Shown: piece by piece, positions 9,407-18,875 of the stretch | Numbering within the stretch: position 1 is the stretch's first letter | How the letters are laid out: every line of letters begins with the position of its first letter | Origin: Desulfovibrio sp. JY | Lineage (GTDB): Bacteria; Desulfobacterota; Desulfovibrionia; Desulfovibrionales; Desulfovibrionaceae | DNA: 64,000 bases | Assembly (NCBI GenBank): GCA_021730285.1 | Contig: CP082962.1 | Coordinates: 1 to 64,000, forward strand | Direction of reading: 5' to 3' | The notes under the pieces: generated by a model | The model's input: only the letters and a program-made list of their open reading frames with translations | The model's database searches: none | What the model was told of the DNA's origin: nothing | Program-made: the position numbers and the translations under genes

Positions 9407-9955
9407 ATGGAAGCCAGCCGACGATTGCAATCCCCCACGCGGGATTTTGAAAACACACGGGAGCCCAGGGTTCCACGACGGTTTATCCGGCAAGCCATGG
9501 CCAGATGCAGCGTCGCGGGGGGGCTGACGGCCGTGTCCGTTTCCTGCCTGGACGCCATGCGCTGGCACATCCGGCTGACCCCAACGAACCAGGATTCCAG
9601 GAAGGAAATCTACATTTCACCCGAGGACGGCGGTCTTTTCTACGTCACGACCGCAGGCGGCAACATGCATATCACCCTCTACAGCGACCTGGGCGAAGAC
9701 TGCGTGCGCAACCTCGGCGATTGCCTCGTCAAAGCCCTGTGTGACGAGGCGCGCCGCATCGACATCTGGCTTGGCGCGTCCACGCGCATCGCCGCCGCGG
9801 CAGGCGGTATGTTCGAAAGCCTCGGCCGCACCCTAGGGGAAAAAGACCGGCGCACCGATGTCACGATTCATGGCCCCGATCAGGCCGCCCGGATGTTGAC
9901 CAGGGCCTTTGCCCGGGGAGCATCGCGCGCCAACAAACGCGGAGGTCCGTCATGA
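9407..9955 (+). CDS. hypothetical protein, 182 residues
   Basis: No family recognised. The first 50 residues are basic and rather unstructured. A compact soluble region follows from about residue 51 (MRWHIRLTP), with strand-like segments (KEIYISPEDGGLFYVTT, NMHITLYSDLGED) and an alanine-rich helix near 115-135. The true start may be ATG 9407 or the internal ATG at 9557; the latter has no clear ribosome-binding site. Its end overlaps the next miniprotein gene by four bases, which supports a real coding frame and a common transcript. Confidence 0.55.
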   Translation: MEASRRLQSPTRDFENTREPRVPRRFIRQAMARCSVAGGLTAVSVSCLDAMRWHIRLTPTNQDSRKEIYISPEDGGLFYVTTAGGNMHITLYSDLGEDCVRNLGDCLVKALCDEARRIDIWLGASTRIAAAAGGMFESLGRTLGEKDRRTDVTIHGPDQAARMLTRAFARGASRANKRGGPS

Positions 9956-10128
9956 ACGTCTTGTTGTGGTTGCTCGTGCTGGCCATTCTTGCCTGTCTGC
10001 CGCGCTTTTTCGCCAGAACGGGACGGCCGGCGCACAGGCTTCTCCCCCGGGATTTCGACTTCGACGTGTACAAGACCAGGGAGCTCAATCTCCGGGGGCT
10101 CTTCGACAAAACGACCTGGACACGATGA
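9952..10128 (+). CDS. 58-residue membrane miniprotein, paralogue A
   Basis: Short gene with ATG 9952 preceded by GGAGG and overlapping the stop of the gene before. The product starts with one hydrophobic helix (residues 3-20, LLWLLVLAILACL) and continues into a charged tail carrying DFDFDVYKTREL and RGLFDKTTW. The same tail occurs in a second miniprotein at 10997-11170, so the two are paralogues under protein-level constraint. Probably inserted in the inner membrane by its N-terminus. Function unknown. Confidence 0.75.
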   Translation: MNVLLWLLVLAILACLPRFFARTGRPAHRLLPRDFDFDVYKTRELNLRGLFDKTTWTR

Positions 10129-10284
10129 GTGCGCGACAACGACCTTACGCGCCAGACGCGGCACCGGCGGCCCGGGGCCCACGTCCGGCCGGGACCGCGC
10201 ATGATCCCCCAGCAAAAGCCAGGGCCAAAGTCCGGCTCCCCGCCCGTGAGCCCTGGCGCAACGGTCGCCTCTCTGCTACCCTCG

Positions 10285-10330
10285 GGGCCTTGGCGCTCGG
10301 TACGTCTTGACCGGCCGGGCGCCAAGGCCC
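10285..10330 (+). promoter_or_regulatory. 12-bp inverted repeat before the secreted small protein
   Basis: GGGCCTTGGCGC (10285-10296) pairs perfectly with GCGCCAAGGCCC (10319-10330) around a 22-base loop, ending 28 bases before the next ATG. It may be a leader structure or a terminator for the miniprotein transcript; no U-run follows. The rest of 10129-10358 shows no gene. Confidence 0.45.
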
Positions 10331-10358
10331 GACACACCTTTGCAAGCAGGAAAGGCCT

Positions 10359-10646
10359 ATGAAAACGTTTATCTTGCTGTTGGCATGCCTTCTTCTTTCG
10401 ACAGGCGTTTCGTTTGCGCAAAAGGCATCGCAGGATCCGCAGCCAAGCGATAAGGCCGCGAAAACAACCGCCAATCCATCCGGATACAAGTCCTCCCCCC
10501 GCCTCAACTACCATAGCAACCAATCGGACAAGGACAACAAGAGCCTTGAGGGGCTCAAACCAATGTTAAATCAGGCGCTTGGAAATAATCAAAATGGCGC
10601 CGCAGGTGGGGCGCTCATGCCGACCACCGGAACGTACAGCTTTTAA
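10359..10646 (+). CDS. small exported protein, 95 residues
   Basis: It has a classic signal peptide (MKTFILLLACLLLSTGVSFA, cleavage after SFA at about residue 20). The mature part is hydrophilic and rich in Lys, Ser, Asn and Gln (DKAAKTTANPSGYKSSPRL, later NQALGNNQNGAAGGA) and low in complexity, with no cysteine. No family recognised. GGAAAGG lies upstream of the ATG. The last base of its stop codon is the first base of the next ATG, so the two are likely co-translated. Confidence 0.65.
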   Translation: MKTFILLLACLLLSTGVSFAQKASQDPQPSDKAAKTTANPSGYKSSPRLNYHSNQSDKDNKSLEGLKPMLNQALGNNQNGAAGGALMPTTGTYSF

Positions 10647-10903
10647 TGTGCCGCATGAAAAAGGATATCCCGCAGCGGGCCACCCTGGCGGACAAGAAGG
10701 CCGACGCAAAAGAGCTGTGTCTGGCCCGGCTTCGGTCCGTGCCCCGCGACAAGCGGGACGCTGTCGCCGACGCGATCCTGGCCCTGGCCGATCCCGAATG
10801 GTGGGACCGGCGGCAAAAAGGCTCGGAAGTGTTCCTGCTCATCCTGGAGTCGCGCAAGGCCGAGACCATGAAAATCATCCAGGACGCCACCAAGGAGGCC
10901 TAA
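10646..10903 (+). CDS. small soluble hypothetical protein, 85 residues
   Basis: Highly charged, helical-looking protein (DKKADAKELCLARLRSV, DKRDAVADAILALADPEWW, SRKAETMKIIQDATKEA). No membrane segment, signal or known domain. ATG 10646 overlaps the preceding stop; an alternative ATG at 10655 would remove three residues. It lies in the small-gene cluster between the two paralogous miniproteins. Function unknown. Confidence 0.55.
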   Translation: MCRMKKDIPQRATLADKKADAKELCLARLRSVPRDKRDAVADAILALADPEWWDRRQKGSEVFLLILESRKAETMKIIQDATKEA

Positions 10904-10996
10904 CAGCCTGTTCCGAAATCCCTTTTACACCGGCAACCTTCCTGGCCCCTCCGTATTCGAGGATGACACGCGCCTCCTGCCCTGCTAGTACAGAGC

Positions 10997-11170
10997 ATGG
11001 AATGGATCTTTATCAGCCTTGCCGTGGGCATTATCGCCCTGGTAGCCATCTTCGCCATAGCGGCCAATCGCTATGACGGTGCGACCGTCCCCGGGCATTT
11101 CGATTTCGACCGGTACAAGCAAAACGAACTCTCCAAGCGCGGGCTCTTCGACAAGACGAAATGGCGATGA
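10997..11170 (+). CDS. 57-residue membrane miniprotein, paralogue B
   Basis: ATG 10997 opens a 57-residue frame with a hydrophobic helix (residues 4-23) and a tail HFDFDRYKQNELSKRGLFDK ending KTKWR. The tail aligns without gaps to the miniprotein at 9952-10128 (FDFDxYKxxELxxRGLFDKTxW), strong evidence that both are genes. There is no good ribosome-binding site, so expression level is uncertain. Likely a single-pass inner-membrane protein with a cytoplasmic tail. Function unknown. Confidence 0.7.
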   Translation: MEWIFISLAVGIIALVAIFAIAANRYDGATVPGHFDFDRYKQNELSKRGLFDKTKWR

Positions 11171-11408
11171 GCGCCTGCCCCTGGCCGCCGCCAACGCCGG
11201 GTATAAATCCTTGGCCTCTTTTCGGGTCATCCCCGGTACAGTAAAGGATTCTGTACGCCACGCAGGCCGGGTCTCGCTGGGAAGCAACCGACAAGAACCC
11301 CTAACACACCGCGAAATAAGGCGAAGGCCGCCAAGAAAACCGATCGCCGCATCTTGGCACGCTCTCTGCTAGAGAGGAAATATCCTTCCTCTGAACAACC
11401 CATTTTTG

Positions 11409-11445
11409 AAAAAGGCTTTTCGGGTGGCTCCCGAAAAGCCTTTTT
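11409..11445. terminator. strong bidirectional rho-independent terminator
   Basis: AAAAAGGCTTTTCGGG (11409-11424) pairs perfectly over 16 bp with CCCGAAAAGCCTTTTT (11430-11445) around the loop TGGCT. A U-rich tract follows on the plus strand and an A-run precedes it, so it can work in both directions. Confidence 0.85.
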
Positions 11446-11769
11446 CCTTTTGCGCCTGTCCCCGTCGCCGCTGATCGAGCGTTTCCGCGCCCTTTGCGGG
11501 CTGGCCCGCCTCTCACCGCCAGTCGCGCGGATCACCAGGTGTCGCGGGAAACATCCCTCCGCCCCTCCCCGGCGGGTATAAAATACTGCACCCGGCCTCC
11601 CAGAGCCCCCCCGGCGGCTTCGGCCCCAACGCGTCGCGCCGCAGCCTGGGCCTGCCACCACGGACACGACAACGCAAATGCCACCACTTCGCGCCGGATG
11701 CGGCGACGCGACAGGCGGGGCTCCCAGGCGCATGGTGCAAAACCTTTCTTTTCCATCGGCCCATGGTTC

Positions 11770-11797
11770 TTGAACATTGCTTCAGGATACGTATTAT
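11770..11797 (+). promoter_or_regulatory. sigma-70-like promoter of the ABC export operon
   Basis: TTGAAC (11770-11775) and TATTAT (11792-11797) are separated by 16 bases in an AT-rich patch inside GC-rich sequence. They lie about 95 bases before the ATG of the membrane-fusion-protein gene. Confidence 0.6.
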
Positions 11798-11892
11798 AGT
11801 AACTTTTTTTGGAAGACTCTCTGGCTGTCCCAGGGCCTCGCCCTTGGAACGAAACGGGCAGCCGTACCGGGCGACGTCGACGGAGTGTGCCC

Positions 11893-12981
11893 ATGCCGCT
11901 AAAAAGGTCCCAACGCTGGCTCGTTTCTCTCCTGCTCCTGCTCCTCGCCGCCGGGGGCTTTTTCACCTGGTACAAACTCAAGCCCCGCGACCTTGGCGGC
12001 GCGTTTGCCGTGGGCAACGGGCGCATCGAGGCCACGGAGGTGGATGTCGCCACCAAACTGGCCGGGCGTCTTACCGCCGTGACCGTGCGGGAAGGCGACG
12101 ACGTCACGGTGGGGCAGGTGCTGGCCAGGATCGACACCAAGGTCCTCGACGCCGATCTGCGCGAGGCCCAGGCGGCCATCCTCCAGGCCGCGCACAAAAA
12201 AGCCAGCGCCGCGGCCTCCGTGGCCCAGCGCCAAAACGAAATCGCCGCCGCCGAGGCCCTGGTGGCCCAGCGGGCAAGCCAGCTCCAACTGGCCGAAATC
12301 GAACTGCGCCGCACCAAGGTCCTGCATACCGGCGGCATCGTGGCCCGCGAAAAGCTCGACGTGGACCAGACCGCCCGGGAGACCAACAATGCCCTGCTCG
12401 AGGCGGCCAAGGCCCAGGTTTTCGCCGCCAAATCCGCCTTGGAAGCCGCCGAGGCCGGCGTCGAGGAGGCCCAGGCGGCCATCGAGGCGGCCAGGGCCAA
12501 GGCCGAGACGATCCAGGCCGACATCGCGGACTGCACCCTGACCGCGCCCATCGACGGCCGGGTGCTCTACCGCCTGGCCGAACCCGGGGAAGTCCTCGGC
12601 GTGGGCGGGCGGGTCGTCACCCTGCTCGACCTCACCGACGTCTACATGACCCTTTTTCTGCCCACCTCCCAGGTGGGACGCACGGCCCTCGACGCCGAGG
12701 CGCGCATCGTGCTCGACGCCCGGCCGGACCTGTCCATCCCCGGCCGGGTCACCTTCGTCTCGCCCCAGGCCCAGTTCACGCCCAAGGCCGTGGAGACCCG
12801 CACCGAGCGCGAGAAGCTGATGTTTCGCATCAAGATCAACATCCTGCCCGGGTTGCTGCGGCGCTACGCCAAGCTGGTAAAAACGGGCCTGCCCGGCGTG
12901 GCCTACGTGCGTCTCGATCCCGCGACCCCCTGGCCGCGCGAAGTGCCGCCCGTGGTCGAAGTGAGGGAACCCGCGCCATGA
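11893..12981 (+). CDS. yhiI: HlyD-type membrane fusion protein (YhiI-like)
   Basis: A 362-residue periplasmic adaptor. One N-terminal anchor helix ([18 protein letters not shown], about residues 11-28) is followed by a biotinyl/lipoyl-like half ([17 protein letters not shown]), a long alanine/glutamate-rich coiled coil at about 90-210, the second lipoyl half ([19 protein letters not shown]) and a beta-barrel domain. ATG 11893 is chosen because the anchor helix follows directly; the frame upstream is not protein-like. The next gene starts inside its stop codon (ATGA). Same order as E. coli yhiI-rbbA-yhhJ, so it probably links that ABC exporter to an outer-membrane channel. Confidence 0.88.
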   Translation: MPLKRSQRWLVSLLLLLLAAGGFFTWYKLKPRDLGGAFAVGNGRIEATEVDVATKLAGRLTAVTVREGDDVTVGQVLARIDTKVLDADLREAQAAILQAAHKKASAAASVAQRQNEIAAAEALVAQRASQLQLAEIELRRTKVLHTGGIVAREKLDVDQTARETNNALLEAAKAQVFAAKSALEAAEAGVEEAQAAIEAARAKAETIQADIADCTLTAPIDGRVLYRLAEPGEVLGVGGRVVTLLDLTDVYMTLFLPTSQVGRTALDAEARIVLDARPDLSIPGRVTFVSPQAQFTPKAVETRTEREKLMFRIKINILPGLLRRYAKLVKTGLPGVAYVRLDPATPWPREVPPVVEVREPAP

Positions 12982-15722
12982 CCCCGGCGGGCGCGGCCCG
13001 GCTGACCGGCGTGGGCCTGCGCTACGGCAAGGTCGTGGCCCTTGAGGCCGTGGACCTCGACATTCCGTCCGGGCGCATGATCGGGCTTATCGGCCCGGAC
13101 GGGGTGGGGAAATCGAGCCTGCTCGCCCTGGTGTCCGGGGCGCGGCGCATCCAGCGGGGGACGGTTGCGGTCCTCGGCGGCGACATGGCCGACGCGAAGC
13201 ACCGGGATGCGGTCTGTCCGCGCATCGCCTACATGCCCCAGGGCCTTGGCAAAAACCTGTACATGACCCTCTCGGTGCGCGAAAACGTGGATTTTTTCGC
13301 CCGACTCTTCGGCCTGGGGCCGCGCGAACGCCGCCGTCGCATCGACCGCCTCCTTTCCAGCACCGGCCTGGCCCCTTTTGGCGACCGGGCCGCCGGCAAA
13401 CTCTCCGGGGGCATGAAGCAAAAGCTCGGCCTGTGCTGCGCCCTGATCCACGACCCGGACCTGCTCCTGCTCGACGAACCGACCACCGGCGTGGACCCGC
13501 TTTCCCGCCGCCAGTTCTGGCGGCTTATCGACGACATCCGCGCCGGCCGTCCGGGCATGAGCGTGCTGGTGGCCACGGCCTATATGGAAGAAGCCCAGGG
13601 CTTCGACTGGCTGGCGGCCATGGACGCCGGCCGTATCCTGGCCACGGGAACCCCGGCCGAGATGCTTTCCCGTACCGGCGCGCCGGACCTGGACGCGGCC
13701 TTTATCCATCTGCTGCCCGAATCCAGGCGGCGCGGGCACAAGACGCTGGTGGTGCCGCCCCTTGCGACCGGGGGGGACGAACCGCCGGCCATCGTGGCCG
13801 AAGGGCTGACCATGCGCTTCGGGTCGTTTACCGCCGTGGACCACGTGAATTTCGAGATCCGCCGGGGCGAAATCTTCGGCTTTCTCGGCTCCAACGGCTG
13901 CGGCAAGACCACCACCATGAAGATGCTGACCGGGTTGTTGCCGCCGACCGAGGGCCGGGCGCGTCTTTTCGGCAAGGCGGTCGATCCCCGGGACATGGCC
14001 ACCCGCAAGCGCGTGGGCTACATGACCCAGTCCTTTTCCCTCTACGAAGAGCTGACCGTGCGCCACAACCTCACCCTGCACGCCCAGCTCTTCCAGATGC
14101 CCCGGGCCCAAATCCCGGCCCGCGTGGACGAGATGCTCACGCGGTTCAACCTCACCGCCTACGCCGACGAGTTGCCCGAGCGCCTGCCGCTCGGCATCCG
14201 CCAGCGCCTGTCCCTGGCCGTGGCCGTGATCCACGGCCCGGAGATGCTGATTCTCGACGAGCCCACCTCGGGGGTCGATCCCGTGGCCCGGGACGGCTTC
14301 TGGGAGCTGCTCGTCGATTTGTCGCGCAACCAGGGCGTGACCATCTTCGTGTCCACCCACTTCATGAACGAGGGCGAACGCTGCGACCGCATTTCGCTCA
14401 TGCACGCGGGCAAGGTCCTGGCCAGCGACGCGCCGGCGGCCCTGGCCAGACTTCGCGGCAAAGCCACCCTGGAAGAAGCCTTCATCGACTACCTCGAGGA
14501 AGCCTCGGGCCTGAGCGGCCCCGGCGCCCCGGACAAGGCGGACGCCGCTCCCCTGCCCCAACCGGAGCCCGAGGAAGCCGAACCGGCCCGCATCCCGGGA
14601 CTGAGCCTCATGCGCCTTTCCGCCTACGCCGGCCGGGAACTTCGGGAAATCCTGCGCGACCCGGTGCGGCTTCTCATCTCGCTTCTGGGCTCGGTGATCC
14701 TGCTCGCCATCCTCGGCTACGGCATCACCTTCGATGTGGAAAACCTGCGCTTCGCGGTCCTCGACCGGGACCAGTCGCCCGAGAGCCGGGACTACATCCG
14801 CAATTTCAGCGGCTCGCGCTATTTTAAGGAACTCCCTCCCCTGGCCGACACCATGGACATGGACCGCCGCATGGCCACGGGCGACGTGAGCGTGGCCCTG
14901 GAGATTCCCCCGGATTTCGGCCAGGACGTGCGGCGCGGGCGCAAGACGACCATCGGCGTCTGGGTGGACGGGGCCATGCCGTTTCGCGGCGAGACCATAC
15001 GCGGCTACGTGGAGGGCGTGCACAGCCTGTATCTGGCTAACCTCGCCCGCCAAAGCGGCGCGGCGACCGTTGCGGCCCCGGCCGGCGTCCAGGTGCGCTA
15101 CCGCTACAACCAGGATTTCAAGAGCCTCTACGCCATGGTCCCTGCCGTCATCCCGCTCCTGCTGGTCTTCATCCCGGCCATCATGACGGCCCTTGGCGTG
15201 GTGCGGGAAAAGGAGCTCGGCTCCATCGTCAACCTCTACGTCACGCCGGTGACCCGGGTGGAATTTTTGCTCGGCAAGCAACTGCCCTACGTGGCCGTCA
15301 GCATGGTCAGCTTTTTCGGCATGTGCGGCCTGGCCGTTTTCGCCTTCCACGTGCCCGTGAAGGGCAGCTTCGCCGCCCTGACGCTCACCGGCCTGGTTTT
15401 CGTGATGGTGACCACGGGCATCGGGTTGCTGGTCTCGTCGTTTACCCGCACCCAGATCGCCGCCCTGGCCGTGGCCGCCATCACGACGCTTTTGGCCACC
15501 GTCACCTTTTCCGGGCTGACCACGCCTGTTGCGGCGCTTCAAGGACCGGGGGCCTTTATCGGCACCGTGTATCCGGCCACCTATTTCCTCAACATCAGCC
15601 GGGGCATTTTCACCAAGGCCCTGTCGCTTCGCGACCTCATTCCGGATTTTCTTGTCCTTTGCGCCTATGTGCCGGCCCTGACCGGCGTCAGCGTCTGGCT
15701 GCTGCCCAAGCAGGAGAAATGA
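12978..15722 (+). CDS. rbbA: double-ATPase/permease ABC exporter fusion (RbbA/YhiH-like)
   Basis: A 914-residue fusion with two ATP-binding domains followed by an ABC-2 membrane domain, matching E. coli RbbA (about 911 residues) in layout and length. Domain 1 has Walker [10 protein letters not shown] near residue 40, signature LSGGMKQ and Walker [14 protein letters not shown]. Domain 2 has Walker [11 protein letters not shown] near residue 310, a degenerate signature LPLGIRQRL, and [12 protein letters not shown]. The C-terminal 370 residues contain a first helix near 565, a large periplasmic region, then about five helices. E. coli RbbA is described as a ribosome-associated ATPase, but this operon context (HlyD protein before, ABC-2 permease after) points to export. 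It overlaps both neighbours by ATGA. Confidence 0.88.
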   Translation: MTPAGAARLTGVGLRYGKVVALEAVDLDIPSGRMIGLIGPDGVGKSSLLALVSGARRIQRGTVAVLGGDMADAKHRDAVCPRIAYMPQGLGKNLYMTLSVRENVDFFARLFGLGPRERRRRIDRLLSSTGLAPFGDRAAGKLSGGMKQKLGLCCALIHDPDLLLLDEPTTGVDPLSRRQFWRLIDDIRAGRPGMSVLVATAYMEEAQGFDWLAAMDAGRILATGTPAEMLSRTGAPDLDAAFIHLLPESRRRGHKTLVVPPLATGGDEPPAIVAEGLTMRFGSFTAVDHVNFEIRRGEIFGFLGSNGCGKTTTMKMLTGLLPPTEGRARLFGKAVDPRDMATRKRVGYMTQSFSLYEELTVRHNLTLHAQLFQMPRAQIPARVDEMLTRFNLTAYADELPERLPLGIRQRLSLAVAVIHGPEMLILDEPTSGVDPVARDGFWELLVDLSRNQGVTIFVSTHFMNEGERCDRISLMHAGKVLASDAPAALARLRGKATLEEAFIDYLEEASGLSGPGAPDKADAAPLPQPEPEEAEPARIPGLSLMRLSAYAGRELREILRDPVRLLISLLGSVILLAILGYGITFDVENLRFAVLDRDQSPESRDYIRNFSGSRYFKELPPLADTMDMDRRMATGDVSVALEIPPDFGQDVRRGRKTTIGVWVDGAMPFRGETIRGYVEGVHSLYLANLARQSGAATVAAPAGVQVRYRYNQDFKSLYAMVPAVIPLLLVFIPAIMTALGVVREKELGSIVNLYVTPVTRVEFLLGKQLPYVAVSMVSFFGMCGLAVFAFHVPVKGSFAALTLTGLVFVMVTTGIGLLVSSFTRTQIAALAVAAITTLLATVTFSGLTTPVAALQGPGAFIGTVYPATYFLNISRGIFTKALSLRDLIPDFLVLCAYVPALTGVSVWLLPKQEK

Positions 15723-15724
15723 CC

Positions 15725-16849
15725 ATGCGTCGCCTGCGAAACATATACCGCCTCGGCATCAAGGAACTGTGGGGGTTGTGGCACGACAAGGTGCTGCTGG
15801 TGGTCATCGTCTGGGTTTTCACCGGGGGCATTTACGTGGTGGCCCGGGCCACGTCCCAGGAGCTGCACAACGCGCCCATCGCCATTGTCGACGAGGACGA
15901 TTCGTCGCTGTCCGTGCGCATCACCCAGTCGTTTTACGGCCCCTATTTCAAGACGCCGCGGCGCATCGCCCCGTACGAGATGGACCCGGCCCTGGACGCC
16001 GGGCGCTTCATCTTCGTGCTGGATATCCCGCCGGAATTCGAACACGACGTCCTGGCCGGCCGGCAACCGGACATCCAGGTCAACATCGACGCCACCATGA
16101 TGTCCCAGGCCTATATCGGCGCAAGCTACATCCAGAACATCATTGCCGATGCGGTGCGCGAATTCGTCCAGCGCCACCGTGGCGCGGCGGCCACACCAGT
16201 CGCGCTTGCCGTGCGCGTCAAGTTCAACCCCAATCTGACCAGCTCCTGGTTCGGCAGCGTGATGGAGATCATCAACAACATCACCCTGCTTTCCATCCTC
16301 CTGGCCGGCGCGGCGCTCGTGCGCGAACGCGAGCGCGGCACCCTGGAGCATTTGCTGGTCATGCCCATCTCGGCTGTGGAGATCCTGGCGGCCAAGATCT
16401 GGTCCATGGGCTTCGTGGTGGTGACCGCCGTGGCCTTGTCCCTGGCTTTCGTCGTACGCGGGGCGCTCGGCGTGCCGCTGGCCGGATCGGTGCCGCTTTT
16501 CCTCGGCGGCGCGCTGCTCCAGTTCTACGCCACGTCCTGCATCGGCGTCTTTCTCGGCACCATTGCCCGCAACATGCCGCAGCTCGGGCTGTCCATGATC
16601 CTGGTCATCCTGCCGCTGGAAATCCTGTCCGGCAGCATCAGCCCCCGGGAGAGCATGCCGGAGCTGGTCCAGGACATCATGCAGATCGCGCCGACCACGC
16701 ACTTCGTGAGTCTGGCCCAGGCGATTCTCTATCGCGGCGCGGGATTTTCGCTTATCTGGCCGAGCTTCGCGGCCATCGCCGCCATCGGCACGGGCTTTTT
16801 CCTGCTGGCCCTGGCCCTTTTCCGCAGGAGTCTGGCCAAGGCGCGATAA
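15725..16849 (+). CDS. yhhJ: ABC-2 type permease (YhhJ-like)
   Basis: A 374-residue ABC-2 permease, the size of E. coli YhhJ. It has one N-terminal helix (VLLVVIVWVFTGGIYVV), a large periplasmic domain (about 50-165) and five further helices, with the family motif ALVRERERGTLEHLLVMPIS near residue 195-215. ATG 15725 gives eight bases of spacing from AGGAG; ATG 15719 overlaps the preceding stop but is too close to it. It should pair with the membrane half of the RbbA-like protein to form the exporter. Substrate unknown. Confidence 0.88.
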   Translation: MRRLRNIYRLGIKELWGLWHDKVLLVVIVWVFTGGIYVVARATSQELHNAPIAIVDEDDSSLSVRITQSFYGPYFKTPRRIAPYEMDPALDAGRFIFVLDIPPEFEHDVLAGRQPDIQVNIDATMMSQAYIGASYIQNIIADAVREFVQRHRGAAATPVALAVRVKFNPNLTSSWFGSVMEIINNITLLSILLAGAALVRERERGTLEHLLVMPISAVEILAAKIWSMGFVVVTAVALSLAFVVRGALGVPLAGSVPLFLGGALLQFYATSCIGVFLGTIARNMPQLGLSMILVILPLEILSGSISPRESMPELVQDIMQIAPTTHFVSLAQAILYRGAGFSLIWPSFAAIAAIGTGFFLLALALFRRSLAKAR

Positions 16850-16909
16850 GGCGCGCTCCAAAGGAAACAATCGAGCGAAGCGGGGGGAGAAAAACGCCGC
16901 GAACGCGGC

Positions 16910-17674
16910 TCAGGCTTGCTTGGAACCGACGAGCACGGCCTTGTGCTCCTTGCGGCCGGGCCGGTCCTCGGCCGTGATGGTCAGCCGGTAGTCGTACAGA
17001 TGCGTTTGGGCCAGCCGCACCAGTGACGCCCGGGAAAAAAAGTGCAGGCACATGGGGTCGGCGCGGCCGCTGTCCCCCACGGGGAGGATGCAGAAGATCC
17101 GGCCGCCCGGGGCGAGCAGGCGCATCCACGAGGCGAACGCCGCCTGCGGGCACGGTTCGTATTGGAGCACGAAATAGGCCAGCACCACGTCGAAGGCCCC
17201 GATCGGCGGCGCGCACCGGTCCACCGTGCCGGCCCGGATGTCCCGGCCGAAAGCCGCTCTCCCCCGTCGGGTCATGGTCTCGTTGATGTCGCAACCGGCG
17301 ACGGTGTGCCCCCGGCGACCAAGCGCGTCGATGAGCCGCCCCTCCAGGCAGCCCACCTCGAACACGCGGCGCGGCGGCCCGGACCGAAACCCCGCTTCGG
17401 GAATGTACCACTCCAGCTCGTCGAATCGCCCGGCCAGCCAGCCTTCCCACTGGGCGTCGTCCTCCAGGGAAAAAATCCCCTGCCGGTTGTAGTTGGCGGC
17501 AAAGTAGGACTCGCCCTGAAACCAGGCCCAAATCTCCTGGGCGGACGGCTGGTCCTGTACGAAAGCGTGGCCGCAGTCCCGGCAGCGGGCGCTACGCCGC
17601 ATGTGGGCGATTATGGCCACGATATCGAATACGCCGCCGCAGATGGGGCACGCGTTGTGGGTGATGCCGGTCAT
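16910..17674 (-). CDS. zinc-ribbon SAM-dependent methyltransferase
   Basis: A 254-residue protein. The N-terminus holds a four-cysteine zinc ribbon (CPICGG at residues 9-14, CRDCGH near 36), then a class I methyltransferase domain with motif I VFEVGCLEGRLIDAL near residue 105, GCDINETM, and DVVLAYFVLQYEP. This layout is common in sugar and polyketide methyltransferase genes of glycan clusters. ATG 17674 is chosen because it opens at the zinc ribbon (MTGITHNACPICGG); the frame upstream is low-complexity. It is the last gene of the seven-gene minus-strand run, 28 bases after the radical SAM gene. Sugar methylation is an inference from context. Confidence 0.82.
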   Translation of the reverse strand: MTGITHNACPICGGVFDIVAIIAHMRRSARCRDCGHAFVQDQPSAQEIWAWFQGESYFAANYNRQGIFSLEDDAQWEGWLAGRFDELEWYIPEAGFRSGPPRRVFEVGCLEGRLIDALGRRGHTVAGCDINETMTRRGRAAFGRDIRAGTVDRCAPPIGAFDVVLAYFVLQYEPCPQAAFASWMRLLAPGGRIFCILPVGDSGRADPMCLHFFSRASLVRLAQTHLYDYRLTITAEDRPGRKEHKAVLVGSKQA

Positions 17675-17702
17675 GACCTGCCTGTCCTTTCGCGCCGCCC
17701 GC

Positions 17703-18875
17703 TCAATCGACGATCTTGTCCTGGGCGTCGATGTAGTGCTTCGGGTCGGTGATCGGCGCGGGCGTGACAATGGGCGCGGCCTCGTCAAAGCCGAAAAACG
17801 AGGCGTAGTCGCCGTGGAAGCCGTCGCAGATGCCCCGCGCGCCGCAGGCGTCGCAGGCCGGGGCGTACCTGTAGCCGCAATGCTCCACGGCCCGGATGCG
17901 GGCGTTTTCGCGGTAAAGCTCCTCGGTGGTGAAACGCTCGGCCACTTCGGCCGGGATGGCCCGGTAGAGCGGCGAGCGCAGGTTGGCCTCGCGCAGGGTA
18001 ATGAGCGGCGACAGCTCGCCGTCGCGCATGCGCTGGGGCTTCATGTCCGTCCAGGACCAGGAGGCGTAGTCCCACTCGTGGGAGTCGTAGGGCAGCTGCT
18101 GGAAGTCGTAGATGTTTTTCCGATAGGCGTCCGGCACTTGGCACAGGGGAAAATAGCGCACGTTGGCCTCGATGCCGGCGCGCCCCAGGCTGTCCAGGGC
18201 AGCGACCAGGGCTGGCGTCACCTCGCCGTAGGCCGGCACGTCCTTGCGGGAGCGCTCGCCGGTCTGCTGGTCCTCGAAGGGATTAAAGGCGATAAAATTG
18301 ACCACCCGCGCCCCGACATCGGCGGCAAGCTGGGCCACATCGCCAAGCTGCGGCAGGGCGGAGCGCGTCAGCACGCAATTAAACCGCACGGGCAGCCCCA
18401 CGGCCAGGCAATTGGACAAGGCGTCCATCTGCTTCTTGTGCGCGCCGGGCACGCCGACCACGTCGTCGTAACTGTCCCCCAGGCCGTGGACGCTGACGAG
18501 CAGATCGCGCACGCCGGCCTCGGCCAGACGCCGGCAGGCCTGCCGGTTGGCCAGGGCCAGACCGTTGGTGATGAGCGTCGGCGTCAGCCCGATGTTCGCG
18601 CAGTGCTCGCAGAGGCGCTCGATGCCCGGGAAAATGGTGGGCTCGCCGCCTTGGATGTCGATGGCCCGGTTGTCGTAGTGGCCGCGCAGGGTATCGACGA
18701 TGGCGGTCGCCTTTTCCAGGCCCATGAAGGGATGCTCGGGGTGGTCCTTGGCTTCGATGCGCGTCTGGAAATAGCAGAACCGGCAGCGCAGGTTGCAGGT
18801 CTGGCCCAGCCAGACCACGCCGCGCCTGGTCAGGGAGCGTTTTTTCGTCGTGGGGAGGCGCGCCGACGCGTTCAT
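17703..18875 (-). CDS. radical SAM enzyme with C-terminal extra cysteine cluster
   Basis: A 390-residue radical SAM protein. The [4Fe-4S] motif CNLRCRFCYF is near residue 28, GGEPTIFPG near 75 and the strand VNFIAFN near 190. A C-terminal set of cysteines (CGYRYAPACDACGARGIC, about 340-358) probably binds an auxiliary cluster. It shares VNFIAFN and NxRYxPLC with the radical SAM protein at 24632-25858, so the two are paralogues. Its start overlaps the end of the preceding gene by four bases (ATGA). Likely modifies a sugar, lipid carrier or peptide in the island's product; reaction unknown. Confidence 0.85.
   Translation of the reverse strand: MNASARLPTTKKRSLTRRGVVWLGQTCNLRCRFCYFQTRIEAKDHPEHPFMGLEKATAIVDTLRGHYDNRAIDIQGGEPTIFPGIERLCEHCANIGLTPTLITNGLALANRQACRRLAEAGVRDLLVSVHGLGDSYDDVVGVPGAHKKQMDALSNCLAVGLPVRFNCVLTRSALPQLGDVAQLAADVGARVVNFIAFNPFEDQQTGERSRKDVPAYGEVTPALVAALDSLGRAGIEANVRYFPLCQVPDAYRKNIYDFQQLPYDSHEWDYASWSWTDMKPQRMRDGELSPLITLREANLRSPLYRAIPAEVAERFTTEELYRENARIRAVEHCGYRYAPACDACGARGICDGFHGDYASFFGFDEAAPIVTPAPITDPKHYIDAQDKIVD

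Larger units (their letters stand above)
11171..11892. other. non-coding gap before the ABC export operon
   Basis: About 720 bases with no convincing gene. It contains a strong terminator hairpin (11409-11445) and, near the end, a sigma-70-like promoter (11770-11797), listed separately. The remainder is GC-rich with only shadow frames. Confidence 0.6.

Noticed and set aside
12903-15542. 879-residue antisense frame under the ABC fusion gene
   Set aside because: His/Gly/Arg-rich shadow of a GC-rich coding strand; the plus frame has full ABC motifs.
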